The translations under genes were made by a program, and so were the position numbers. A stretch of DNA of 64,000 bases from contig ML681963.1 of assembly GCA_007922195.1 (NCBI GenBank), positions 58,444,584-58,508,583 on the forward strand, read 5' to 3'. The stretch's first letter is position 1; each line of letters opens with the position of its first letter. The notes below the pieces were generated by a model. That model did not search any database and was not told where the DNA came from. It saw only the letters and a program-made list of their open reading frames with translations. Source of the stretch: Podocnemis expansa (Eukaryota; Chordata; Testudines; Podocnemididae). Shown in pieces: positions 9,391-21,489 of this stretch.

Positions 9391-12300
9391 GCAAGCCTTT
9401 TCCCTCATAAGCCTACTGCCTGCTGGGTATGGGTAGAGTCAGTGGGCCAGTAAGCTGGCCTGTGTGCATGGTACACAAACCTCACCTCTCCTGCCGTTGG
9501 AAGGGACCCAGTACATGGGACGGGGGTCTGCTGCTCCATCCTTTCCCCCTGCTGCAGGAAGGGGCTGGGTCTGCAAGGCATGACCTGCTACAGATGAAAG
9601 CAGTAAGGAGCCAGGAAGTTTTGGTGAGCTTGGAGCTCCCCCAGGTGAGTTAAGTGTCCAGGGTCCAGCATCAGGAACCTTGCTGTACAGTACCTGTTGG
9701 CAAGGCTTGGAGAGGAGTGGGTTGGTTCGTCTGGTTCAGGGCCCATTTCTTGGCAATCTAGGGTTGGCACAGCCCTTGCTGCTTGGGAGATGGGTGGCCA
9801 GCAGGGAAGATTTTGCTATTTTTGCTTTAAAGAGAAGCTATGTTTTCACTGTGAAGAATTCGTAAGGGAGCCCAGGGATTCCCCCAGGGACAGGGCACTG
9901 GGGCTTACATCCCTAGGAGGATATTGTGATGGTGTTAAGGCCTCTTTTGGTGACCAGTCAGCCCTCATCCCCTGAAAGTCTTGAGGAACATAGATCCAAT
10001 CTCAGCCACTTCACTGTGTCACCCAGGATGGGCTTGGGGTGGTGGATGGTAAACCAGCTATGGTGAGTGTGGGTGGTAATGTGGGCTTATTAGGATTCTT
10101 GGAGTCATTTCTCTCACTAATTCCTGTGCTTTTAGGGTCAGGATACTCCTGGCTCTCTCTTGAATTTTGAACACTGTTGCTCAGTAAATACAGCAGGGAG
10201 ACCACTTCAGCCCTCTTCTTGCCAGGAATGAGCTATCCTAGGGGGCCCAAACCAGCGGACTAGAGGCCCATCTTGCGCATTCAAAGAAAAAAGTGACATC
10301 TTTGGAAACAGGAGGCTCCTGCTGAGCTGTCTCTGTGACAGGGCACCTGGCCTTTCTGCAGAGCAAAACAGCTGTATGCTACAGCAGGTTGCCTGAGCCC
10401 CATCTGCACTGCTGCCATGAGACCCAGTCATCCCAACAGAGATCAAGGTGTGCAGAAAACATCTCCCTGCGGAGGTGCAGCCGGTCCCCATCTTGCAGCC
10501 CCCACAGCATATGCTAGGCATCAAGGGTCTGTAATTGTCTTGGACTCCTGCAGATGATACTCCGTTGAAGGGAATGTCTGCTGCGTTTATTGTGGCTCAC
10601 TTCTCTGCGCACTTCAAATGCAGCAATGGGCATGTATTGCTTTCATCCTGGTGTGTACTCAGTGCTGGGAGAGCTCCACTGTCCCCATGGCCACTGGAGC
10701 ATTTACAGGGGGTTGGAAATGCATGAATTGCAACAGCCAATTAGAGGAAAGGGACGTGCTGGAAAAGAAATTGCTGGTGGTGGTTACACTGCACAGTTCT
10801 CCTGTTGGCCACCCAGGGGAGAGAGGCTGGGGGAGTGCAGAGAAACAGGTGCAGTCCTCTGCTACGGGGTGTGAGGCACAGATGGCTCTGTGGATTGTTC
10901 GCACAGCAGCTGTGGGGAGTGAGTCCTGGGCCTGTAAACAGATGTGTACCAATGTAACCCCATCGCAACCCTCATGTGTAGCTGGGGCCAGGGGTGGGTG
11001 AGATTGCTGCTCTTTGGCTTTCCTGGCTTGTGGCTCCAGGCTGTTCCAGTTACAGGGCTCTTGCCTGCTGAGAGTCCCATCTGGTGTCCCAGCAGCACTA
11101 GGGCAAATCCCACAAACCTCTCAGCCCCCACTGTTGCAGGACAGAGAGGAAATGGGGAGCTATGCTAGCATGCACAACCAGGCCCTACAGGCCGTGCTGC
11201 TGCTTTCTCCTGCTGAGTCTCAGGTCCTGAGCTAAACAAATGAGGGACCTGCTCCTGGAGCCACACTGAACACAGATCAGTGCATCCTACAACAGGGGGT
11301 GGCTGTGCTGGATTGAGGAGGATTCAGTCCTGTTCCCTTATGCCATATTTCCATAGGAGTGATTCCTGATTGAATCACACCAGGTGAGTGAGTGGAACAC
11401 CTGATTCCATCTTTCCAAGAGCAAGCAAAAGAGTGTGGATGGTGCCAGTGGCATCGTGTGTCACTTCAGGCTCTCAGTAGTGGCACATCCAAACTCTGTG
11501 ACTGCAGTGCCCATGGGGCGAGTCCCTCTAGCTCCAAAAGGTGCCTGGAAAACACCATTTTGTTATGCACAACCTGAGCTTGCACACATCGTTGGTGCAA
11601 GGTCACACCTTGCATACAGCTGTGGAATTGCATGTCTTTCTGACATGTCACAGCTGGCCTGATGTTCAAAGGAGACATAGTGCTGGAATCTGAGTTCAGG
11701 GTCTCCTCCTAGCCCTGGCCTCATGCCTGGAGCGCATGTCACTTTCCATCGCATTGGCATGTCTTTAGCTGTTTTCTTATACATAACCTTTCTTCTGTCC
11801 CTTTTGATGCTGATGCTTATGGATGGCTGCGGCCTCTTGCAGACTGAGCCAGCTTCAGGATGGACAGCAGACCTGCTGGCTGGGGACAGCAATGCACACT
11901 CTTGAGAAGACTTGGAGGGAGGGTGGGGGTGGGGTAGAGCAAGCCCTCACTCTGGTTTTACCTCCTACTTAGATAAACATGCACAAATCCCCCTGGGGAA
12001 CGTGGCATTTCTCTCAAGGCTGAATGAATTACTGGCTGCTACCTGCTGCAATACAAGTGACTTCAGAACTGGACCAGTGCTGGTGCATTTGAGTTACCCA
12101 GGGATCCACAGCTGCCCCTTGTGTAGATTTCACCTTACTCATCTGCAGCTTCCGAATGGCAAAGACACTGACCAAAGCAGGACATTGTAAAAGCTGATTG
12201 CGTTCTGGGTACGGAACAGCAGAGATGACAGCTTTTCACCCTCCATCTAAGGGGGTGGCAGGCAGGGATCTCTGGAGAGGAAGCAACAGCACATCCCTGC

Positions 12301-13003
12301 TGGTGGCCATCCACTGCAGAACTGACTTTCCATTTCCCAGTACCTCTGGAAGCAAATGAGGTGTGTTCCCAATGGGTGAGATAATCAGGCAGGCACCACA
12401 GGGGTTTCTGCAGGAATCTGCCAAGCTGAGGAGTGCACCATAGCAGGAAAACAGAACCACAGTCCTCAGGGCAAGCTGGGCACGAATCAGAAGTATTGTG
12501 CCTGGGAGCAGGTAACCATGGCCCAAGATGCAGGGCAGTGATGGTCCTGGGGACACCTAATTCACCCCCTCCCATCCTGGTCTTGTTCACCACCTGTCAT
12601 GGAGCTGGAGAGCCTCAGTGGGCAGGAGTGGGGCACAGGGTCAGGTGGAGAGAATGCCAGCCGAGGACTTCTTCTTGCAGCCCTTGAAAGAAGAACAACC
12701 TTTACACTGACCTCAGCAGAGATGCAGAAGCTGGGGATTGAGTGAATGCCTAGTGCTGGCCTCTGAAATCAAGGCACCACTGCCAGTCCCAGTCCCTGAA
12801 TGCTCTTCAGAGACTGTCGCCATTGCAGGCCCCCAACTGAGGAAACTGCATGGAGAAGCTCACAGCTCTGGGACTGGTGGGGTTGGGCCCAAGGGAATGA
12901 GGGTGCTTTGCATGGGCCACTCCGCCTCAGTGGAAAGCGGGCTGCAGAGAGTGAAATTAAATATAGTCCCTGCTGCTGCTCCCAGCTTCTTGGCTGCTTA
13001 CTT
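9391..13003. other. Non-coding stretch, no feature recognised
   Basis: About 3.6 kb of moderately GC-rich DNA with no recognisable repeats and only short overlapping open frames on both strands (up to 152 codons, minus strand 12,135-12,593). No domain, signal peptide or splice-framed exon was convincing. Confidence 0.4.
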
Positions 13004-13092
13004 TCTGGGGGCCAGAACAGAACCAACGCCCAGCTCAGCACATTGGGCCAGAGGGCAAAGAACTCAGTCCCCAGCTCCTGGAGACATTGTCT
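13004..13092 (+). repeat. Interspersed repeat copy 1 of an inverted pair
   Basis: These roughly 90 bases, from TCTGGGGGCCAGAAC to GGAGACATTGTCT, match the reverse complement of 14,122-14,212 with about 10 or 11 differences (roughly 88% by eye). The repeat family is not one I recognise. Flanking similarity stops quickly on both sides. Confidence 0.75.
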
Positions 13093-14121
13093 TGCCAACA
13101 GCAAAGCCACCAGCCTTGACCTGGTTGCATTGGGCACAAGTTATAGCCTGAAGCAAGGTTAACATGCGTGGGAAGGGCTGGGCTCAGCAGCTGTGTCCAA
13201 ATGCATCCTGTGTTCTCTGTGCTGGACCATGTTAGATCTCTGCCCTCGATTGCCTAGGATGTGATGGGTGTTAGATGGCAAACATCTTACTTTGCCGAAG
13301 GGCATGTTGCAGGTTAGGCAATAAATTAGACACCCCTGCACTTCCCACACAGGGGGCTTATGGCATTGGCATTACCTAACTCACTTCAGCTGATTGGAAA
13401 GCTAGATGCAGCCTGGAGTGGGCAGTCACTTGGCAGCTGGTGCTTGGGAGCAGGGCGTTGAGATACTGGCATGTCATGATTATGAATGGGGCCCAGTGGA
13501 AACAGGACAATTTATTCCAGGTGGGAAGGAATTTGATTTGCTGTATTTCACATCCTTTCTAATAAACTTGTATTCTCTCTCTGCCCACAGCAGGAAGCCA
13601 GAGACCCAGACTTCATAGGGAAGGAGTGGAGGACACTCACTTTACAATCCTCCAACTACTAGCCCACATTCCTTCCTGGACCTGGGAGTAGAAGCAGGAG
13701 TCCAGACTTCAAGAGCCCTGTTGTTCCACTAGTCCACACTAGCAGTTTAATTCATGGCCTCTTCAAGCAGCCACACACTAGGAGCTGCTTCAACAGGCGG
13801 GAGCCGGTGACCAGCAGCATCCTCTCAAAGAGCTATGCCTGTCCCTGAGTACCACTTCACTGGTAGTGCACACCTAGCAAAGGGGGAGAAACTAGGGAAG
13901 GGTGCAGGGAGAGGAATGTGGAAATTCCCAGCATTAATCCTCTTCACACTTCTGTGCCTGAAATGGAACCAGGGTTGTGTAGAAAAACCAACTTTTATCT
14001 GCACAGTCAGCCTGGTAAAAAGCCAGTGGGACAGCACCAGAGCCAGGCCCATCTTAGGAGCGAGCACTGGTGGCAAAGGACAAACCTCCCAGCCCACTTG
14101 CTGAGTGATAAAATGTGGCTG
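13093..14121. other. Spacer between inverted copies, no gene seen
   Basis: Apart from the degenerate tandem at 13,580-13,750, I see no gene or repeat. A 144-codon minus-strand frame (13,825-14,259) overlaps the repeat and is not credible as a gene. Confidence 0.4.
13580..13750. repeat. Degenerate short tandem-like repeat
   Basis: Two diverged versions of one phrase follow each other: 'GAAGCCAGAGACCCAGACTTCATAGGG' ... 'AACTACTAGCCCACATTCC' and 'GAAGCAGGAGTCCAGACTTCAAGAGCCC' ... 'TCCACTAGTCCACACTAGC'. The unit is about 80 bases. It resembles an 'aggagtccagactc / actagaccacac' repeat common in reptile DNA; the family is unassigned. Confidence 0.4.
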
Positions 14122-14212
14122 AGACAATGTCTCCAGCAGCTGGGGACTGAGTTTTTTGTCTTCTGGCCCAACCTGCTGAGCTAGGCTTTGTTTCTGTTCT
14201 GGCTCCCAGAGA
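14122..14212 (-). repeat. Interspersed repeat copy 2 of an inverted pair
   Basis: This is the reverse-complement partner of 13,004-13,092, about 1.03 kb away. The two copies share the central phrase ACTCAGTCCCCAGCTSCTGG and the end GGAGACATTGTCT. Transcripts spanning both could form a long imperfect stem, but nothing shows that this matters. Confidence 0.75.
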
Positions 14213-14692
14213 GTAAACATGTGACTGAGAACGAGCAAGCACACGTGTGTGCTGTGCACGGAGAAGCTGAAGACACATCCATAGCAGCTCCAAGTCTAGG
14301 CCTCCCCCACAGTAGCAGTGTGCTGCAGCATTGCCTGTGCAAGGCCAAACTCAGTTCACCTTGTGCCTATGTTCCTGCCTTGGTTGCCTACTTTATGAGT
14401 TCAGCGTGACAGCACTGCTGAAAGAGGTGCATACTCCGCTACTTTTTTCTTTGCTAATTAAAATCAAATTACTTCTGATGCATGTTGCATACTCTGCAGC
14501 TTAAGCAACCTGCTTCCCCATTGGGGTCTCTGCAGCTTTCTCCAATGAGCTGAAAATGGCCCAGAGTTTTCGCTGAGGTCGCTCAGCGCCAGGAACTTGA
14601 CTGGTCAGCACCTTGTGAGACTGAGTGCTGGACTGCCTGCTAAGGTTAGATGTTGGGCCTGGGCTAAGCTCACCAGTCTGGGCAGTTTACCC
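14213..14692. other. Non-coding stretch, no feature recognised
   Basis: No repeat or gene was recognised. It becomes locally AT-rich near 14,440-14,470. Confidence 0.45.
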
Positions 14693-14860
14693 CAGTGGTC
14701 TTCAAACTTTTTTTTTGGGAACCAATTGAAAAAAAAATTATGCCCATGACTCAACAATTACATCTTTGAGCAACGCATTCCATCTTTTGGTGATGGCAGC
14801 AGGAGGCACCGCGACCAAGTGCCTGAGGGTCCATAACCCAGTTAAGTTTGAAAACCTCTG
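14693..14860 (+). mobile_element. 168-bp hAT (Charlie-like) MITE
   Basis: The left end CAGTGGTCTTCAAACTTTTT and the reverse complement of the right end, CAGAGGTTTTCAAACTTAAC, form imperfect TIRs of about 17 bases beginning CAG, a hallmark of the hAT Charlie/MER-type ends. The flanks GTTTACCC (14,685-14,692) and GTCTACCT (14,861-14,868) match at 6 of 8 positions, fitting an old 8-bp target duplication. It has no coding capacity and is non-autonomous. Confidence 0.82.
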
Positions 14861-14868
14861 GTCTACCT

Positions 14869-15195
14869 GGGGCTCCAGCATCCCCTGAAGAAACCTGCCT
14901 GGTCCCTCTGAGCGGGGTATGACTGGCCCAGCAGGCAGACAATGGAGATACTGTATTACTTCCAGCTGGAGGTCTGGAGGTGTCACCACTGACTGCAGGA
15001 GGCGCCCTCCATTCATGACACCCTCTGCATATGCTGGAGCCCAGCACCGTCTCTTCTATAGCCTGCCGATTATGAATGGCATAAATGACCAGTAGCAGTT
15101 TCTTCTCAAGGCTTAAAGTGGGCCTTGCATCTGCTGGACTTCATGGGACTATGAAGCATCAGTCAGATGAGAATGTGACCTGGAGGAATGGGCAC
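14869..15195. other. Non-coding stretch, no feature recognised
   Basis: No repeat family or gene was recognised between the hAT MITE and the MIR-like remnant. Confidence 0.4.
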
Positions 15196-15197
15196 AG

Positions 15198-15410
15198 GGC
15201 TGAGAGTCAGCAAGGTTCAGCTTTATTCCTAGCTCCACCCCAAGCTTTCTGTCTGACCTGGGGACCCTCTTCATACCTCGGTTTCTCCCTCTCAACAGTG
15301 GGAGTTGGAGCTGCAGTCCTTAGTGCCAAAGCCTTGGGTAGGTTCCTTAGCTCATATGTGTTCCTGGCTTTGAACACAAGTGATGCTGTGTGAATGCAAA
15401 GCACTATTAA
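15198..15410 (+). mobile_element. MIR-type SINE remnant
   Basis: The order of motifs follows MIR: 'GGTTCAGCTTTATTCCTAGCTCC' (tRNA-derived body), 'CTGTCTGACCTGGGGACC', then 'CCTCGGTTTCTCCCTC', the equivalent of the core 'cctcagtttcctcatctgtaaaatgggg'. Later 'TGTGTGAATGCAAAGCACTATTA' fits the far 3' part. The divergence is heavy, consistent with an ancient amniote insertion. Confidence 0.55.
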
Positions 15411-17200
15411 CTTTGATTGTCCTGTTCTGATCATTTTGTGGTGCAGCACACAGCCACTGCTTTGAGTCAGTGGGTGGCTCTCCCACTCCTGCTCCCTGTG
15501 GCTAGGTTTTATTAACAGAATGGAGACTGTGAAACAAAGAAAAAGGTCTATTATCAGGCACATGTTCATCTCACCACAGATCAGATACTTGGGCAGCACC
15601 CCTTCCATCGACAAATGAACCAGCACATGGCATTTGACAAAGTAGCAAATGATGTTAACATCTCTCAATGTCCTGTAGCCAGAAAGAATGATCAGGCCCA
15701 ATTATGTTTATTTTACATAATGGCTGCATGCCTGAGAAAAATGAGCTGATGTGGCTCTAAAGCCAGGCAGAGTAGAGAATGAGCCAGCCCTGTGGTGACT
15801 TGGCTGTGTGGGGTGAGAGTGGAGAGCATGGCACTGAGCCTTATAGAAAGAAGTTTAGGAGCCACGGTTTAACTGGCTTTAATTTAAGTCTGGCCAGGGG
15901 CTAAGTAGAAAGGGATTTGGACAGCAAACTGCCAAATGTGGAACCCCATGCCAGGGGTCCTCCTCCTCCTAAACACCTGCACCCATTCTGCCTCACGCAT
16001 GCACAGGTAGCGAGGAAAGAACAATGAATCTCTAGCTCCAGCTAAGCACCAGCATTTGCTGTAAGAGCTCCTGGACTCCCATGCAGAAATAGCCCCCTGA
16101 ATATGGAGGAATGACTCCGAGACAGCCAGGAGGAGAGCTCAGAGAATGTCTCACTTGCACACTCTGGAGACCTGGGTCACTACTAGCAATTCAGTGCTGC
16201 CCAGGACAGTTGGTGAGTGTCAGTGAAGTGGGCCTAGAACCGACTGTCAACTGGGTCAGGGAAACTGGCAAGGTGGGTGGGCATGGTGATATCTACAGGG
16301 AGCTAAGCAAAGATGCCACTGAGCTGACAACGGACAGAGACAAAGTCCTTGAGAAAGTGGCAATGACTAGACTGCTCCAGAGCATCTAACCACTGCCAGT
16401 CCCTGTTCCCCTGTGCAACTAGGACATAGGCAGGGCCATGGTACACAGATGGCGCTAGCAGATGATGTCCTCGTAGGACTGTGCTCAGGGCAGTGTACTC
16501 CTTCCTCTGCCTGTGGTTTCTCTGATGTGCACACCACTATCCACGCCTGCCCTTCCCCTGGGCCTCCAGCCTTTCCTTCATCAAGGCAGCTTTCTGGGTT
16601 GCTGTGCTCACTGCATGTCCCCTGTTAACTTCTGGGACCAATTCACAGCCCTGGTCTTAAACACCAATGCCTTCAATGCCCTGGGACCATGGGGAATGCC
16701 TCTCCTTTTGTCACCCACTTAGAGAACAGGGCCACAGAAACTGTGAGTGGTAAAGGCATGACTTCTGTGAGCCAGAGGCCAGGTGTGCTCAGCTCTGGGT
16801 CCTAGACTCAGCTTAGGGGACAGAATGAACCTTCATTTTTCTGAGCCCAGTGGATATGTAGTGTGTGCCAGATCCCCTGCCCCCCTCAGTACACCACAGC
16901 AAAGGGCAGGGGCAGCTGGCAGCGGAGGTTTAAACCCTGGCTGCCAGAGCTGCTGGGGGGTCCCTTCTTATTGTCATGATGCTATACAGACACTGCCATC
17001 TTTTCCAGACATGTCCTGTGAGCCCACTAGGTCCCACAGCAGGCTGCTCAGCACAGAGCAAACATCATTTTCAAAAGCCCCGGGAGGGAGATGCAGGGCT
17101 CCAGCCTCCCTTTAATGAAGCCATTAGATTTGGATTTTTTCCTCAGGGGAAAGGGGAGAAAAATCTGCAGAAGGAAAGCCTTTCCCAGTGGCCCTTGTGC
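15411..17200. other. Non-coding stretch, no feature recognised
   Basis: About 1.8 kb with no recognisable element. The open frames (up to 164 codons, minus strand 15,207-15,701) show no domain. Confidence 0.4.
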
Positions 17201-17224
17201 CAGCGCTGGCAGGAGCCATGTTTG

Positions 17225-17330
17225 GAGCCATACATCATCAATGGGAAGGAATCTAATGATGTATTGCCCTAATACATCACCATAGCAACCCTGCTCTAAT
17301 AATGTATTATTCTAATGTGTTACCCCAGCG
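17225..17330. promoter_or_regulatory. Candidate regulatory cluster: TAAT words and X-box-like site
   Basis: Within about 100 bases there are repeated homeodomain-type words (CTAATGATGTATT, CTAATACATCACC, CTAATAATGTATTATTCTAATG). A near-consensus RFX X-box, ATCACCATAGCAAC at 17,276-17,289 (RFX consensus GTNRCC N0-3 RGYAAC), misses only at its first base. Such clusters are typical of vertebrate enhancers, but short motifs arise by chance. The call is inference from sequence alone. Confidence 0.3.
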
Positions 17331-20300
17331 CGCATTCTCCCCGGTGATGTATGGCTGGGATCACAGCGCTCAGCAGAGCCCCAATGCAGCAAAAACTCTT
17401 CCGAGCCCAGACCACCAGGCTCAGGGCTCTAATCAGGGGCAGCTGCCTAATGGACCCCACCTCCCAGGCTGTGAGTAGGGTCACGTGCTTGCCAGCTGGT
17501 GCAGCGCCTCCCGGTGTGCTTGGGGACACTGCTGGAATCTCATTGCCCGGTGCCGGTCACCTTCTACTGTCAAACAGGGGTACCGGGGACCAGCTGGGTG
17601 CTTTAACCGCAGGAGTTGAGTAACCTTTCCAAGGGAGGGGACAGCGTGCTGGCAGGTGGGTGCCAGTTCCCCCCAGAGTTCTGCTGAGGCATCTCAGCCC
17701 AGACCCACTACACCACAGCTAGGGCAGGCCAGGGCTCTGCTGCTCCTCAATCCTGAATTAAAGCCCTCTCCACAATCTCCTGAGATGATTCACAGTCACA
17801 TCCTTCTACACGGAGACAGTCACACCCATGCCCCCTTCCAGAGGAAGATCAATCCCCAGGGTCCTGGACTGGTTGTCACCTGGACTGCCCAACTCTCAAG
17901 CATGGATCCACCTTCTTCCCCAATCTGGAGCCAGAGCATCAGGAAAGGGAAGATTTTCCTCTTGGTGGAAATGTCAGTCATAACTTGAAAAGAATTCCTT
18001 TCCTGGCATTTAGAGTTCAGAAGGGAAAGCGAAAAGCTGGCTTGTGCTTCCTCCTGCCCCTTCCAAGGTATTCAGGGTGCAGAGCCCTCCCAGTGTCCGG
18101 CCCTACCAGTGAAATACCAGCTGGAATTCTCCTGGGCCTGCTGTCACAGGGACAGCATTGTTTTCAATTCACACTATCTTTTTGACCATTCAAATGCCAT
18201 CAATTCAGTCACCCAGTGCGTAGGACAGTTATCTGAACTGGTTCCCAAACAGCTTAGTGACTATAGAGCAGCAATTCATGGCATTGCTAGAGGACATCTG
18301 TGTAAAGCAATCCACAGCAAAGAGCTCGGCGGGAACTGAATGCTTTCTGTGTGGACGCTGGATTCCAAAGAGGAGCAGCGAAGCAGAGAGACAGAAAGAC
18401 TGAATGAGTGGCAGGAGAAATCATTTCATCTATGCAAATTCATGCCAAGCTCTGTGCCCAGCTGTCGTCAGCACAGACGCTGCCCCTGCACACTGACATC
18501 TCAGAGGACTTTATTGTGGGCTTAAACTTTCCTTCAACCAGCATGGAAACAGTTCAGGGCACACTGAAAACTTCCACTAAATATTCCATCCAGCATACTC
18601 CTGCTTTAGCAGGTTTCCAAGGTGAATCTCACCACTGGTTTCTTCCTTATGGAAGGTGGCTGCCCCCTACCTGGCTGAGTGTCACACCAGGGCCAGGTGA
18701 CAAGCTGAGATGGTCTCAGGATGGCTGCCTTGAAATCTCCTGGATGATATAGAGGCCAGCTCTGGGCTCTGAGATAGAAACCCCTACAGGAAGCCATCAA
18801 TAGTATGAGCTCACTTTTAAAGTCTATTGTGCTTATGGCTTATTCCTTCCTCAGCTGGAAGGGCACCTAAGAGAGTGCTGAAAGATCAGCACTGCCAGCT
18901 AACTGATTAGCTGATTGCAATAGTGAAAATAGAGATATGTAGGGTCTCAAAGCAAATGTGCACACTGAGATTTCCTTATGAGAATCCTTTGAAAACTGGG
19001 GGAAGAACCCATCCCAGGAAGAAACCTTTGTCAAGGTGGATTGGTGAGCTAGAAAACTGCAACAGAAAGCTAGGGTGCATCTGTAACAGGGTAATCTGCA
19101 GAGGTTGGTCACAGCAAGCTCCAAACGGTTCCCCCTAAGTTACACCCAGCTCAGCCAGACTCAGTCGAAGCAACATGACTCATATTCCAATTTTTTCTTT
19201 TTCTTCCAGTAGCACATAGGGGCCCCAGTCAGAGAGGAGGACCCCACTGGGCCAGCCACTATACAAACACTCACTAGCAGGCAGAGTGGCAGGAGTTAAG
19301 GGAACCCGGCATATGGAAATGGGAACTGCTTTTTAGTTGCTGCACATGAGAGGCTTCTGCTGAAACTGCAAGCCTTTCTGTGTTCCAGCCCGTGGCCCTC
19401 ACATGGTGCCGTCAGCCACGTTCACAGAGGCCCTCAGACAAGTTCACAGCTGCCCCAGGTGCAACTGGGAAAAGCTTTTCAGATGGACCATTTGGGTTTC
19501 TTTTCCAATCACCAAGCTGTTAAAATCCCTTCCCTGTCTGAGGGCTGGGCAGGCTGTGGTTCAGCCCTCATTTGGGGAAACCAAGGAGCTACCCCGTGAC
19601 AGCATCACTTGCAATGGAGCACAGCAGATTCCAGAGCGTTACAGATCCATATGATGAGATTGCTGCATAATGCAGGGGCCCCCAGGGGTCCCCTCTGGTA
19701 CAGTGCATGCCAGCTGTTCTCCATGGGCTAGCAGAGGTGCCAGTTCCCACAGTGTCTCAGCAATTGTGAATATAAATACTGTTATGAGAAGCAAAATTCA
19801 AAGTCAAAGGCTTGATATAAACCTGCCCAACAGCAAAGAACTCAGACTTAGCACAGAAGTTTGGTCCTTCCTCCCGCTGTGCCATGGGGCAAGGACAGCT
19901 TTCCCAGTTGGTACCCGCCTTAGGACCTGCTTTGCAAAGCACCAGCTTAGACACCAGCTACAGGTAAAAGGCCTCAGCTGGTTGGCATTCAGCAGTTGTC
20001 CCTCTGACCCACATCTGGGTGGTGCAGCCTGCTTTATTGAGAAGGGGGATGTTATGCAGCCTGTTTAGTTTGGTTTCTTCTTAGAACATTCCCCCAGAGA
20101 TGGGTAGATGGGACCTTGTTCCCTGTGTCAGTCTAGCACTCTGGTGCCCCAGTACTGTACCACAGTGTCAGTGCTGGGTTTGGCAGCTTGCTCCTGACAG
20201 GAGACTAAAACCAGCAACCTCCTGAGCCTGTGCTATGAATATGATTCACATGTGCTAGCCTGCACAGCCTCTGGGATGAAAGCGGTCCCTGCAGCTCCAT

Positions 20301-21489
20301 TGAACTAGCAGCTGGGGTGCCAGGAATTTATCTGGTTGGGACTGCAGGGGTGGAGAGGAGAGCAAGAGCAAGGTTCAGCCCCTAGTCTCCAGGACATTGC
20401 CATGCCAGTTGAACAAGTTCTCCTGCCTTCGGTTGCCATGATGCTACTGAGTTTTTGGCAATTTGCCCCAAGCTCTGAATCCTTCCTGTTTGTTGCCAGA
20501 AGACCTTCCAACTCCTGGGGATGCTCCCCCAGTCACAAGGGCCAAGCCACATTTCCACCATGGCTCCATTCAAAGTGGGCATTCATTCTCAGGAGCCGTA
20601 AGTGCAACTGGTGAGTCTGCAGTGCCGTGGCGCCTGAGTGTACTTACAAGCAGTGACATTACTTTGTCTCTGCGGGGTCTGTGACACAACTTGAGTGGAG
20701 TTGTACCAGACCAGAGTGATTTCCAGTGTCTTACTGCCCTGTTCGTAAGTGTTAGCTGTAACTAATGCAGGATACCTCCCTGAGCTGCATTTACAATGCT
20801 CCAGGAATCCACCTGGGCCGAGATTCCAATCTCTCAATGTTACAGGGGGACGGCAGTGACAAATTACAACGTCTGCTGCAGAGAAAAAGGGAAACGGAGG
20901 GACCAGAGGAGGAATGATTGCATTATCAATAAAGCTTCCAATAGCTGATGGATGAGGACACCCAAAAGATTTTTAAGAGTTTCAGTGGAAATCTTCCAAA
21001 TGGCAGAGAGGGAGGTAAAGTATATATTAATCCAAGTCCTGCAGAGGCAGACCCTGTGGGGCTGGGCGTGCTGGTGCCACCCGCAGGCAGAATATGTGCT
21101 TAGCATCCCATCTGAGCCAGCACATTTAGCAGAAATCAAGTGAACCTTGTGGATAACACAGTTCATGGGGGTGGAGGGATGGGGGCTAGTTCAAACTCCT
21201 GAAACTTTTTGGAGCTCCTGGGATGGAAATGCTCTGGTCTGTTGGTGCCCAGATGCCATGGGAATCAGCATACTGAATTTGACAGCAGTAACAGTGGTAA
21301 GAGCTAAAACAGCAAGTTGTGCATTGGCTCCAAAAGTGACCCAGAGGCTTCCCCTGAGAACTCCTGAAACCCCTCCATGAGAACAGCCATTGCTGTGGAA
21401 AGAGGCCAGTGGGCATCACACTGGAAATACTTTAGAAACACATTTGTAGGGGGCCTGAGACTTTGCTAAAGGGCTCATGTCCATCCTAG
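17331..21489. other. Non-coding stretch, no feature recognised
   Basis: About 4.1 kb without a recognised repeat. Short open frames on both strands have no domains. Some segments (for example 18,100-18,340 and 20,860-21,140) look single-copy and AT-balanced, so conservation there is possible but cannot be judged from one genome. Confidence 0.4.

Noticed and set aside
12135..12593. 152-codon minus-strand frame
   Set aside because: No recognised domain and overlapping frames in the same strand (12,236-12,556) of similar length; looks like chance openness.
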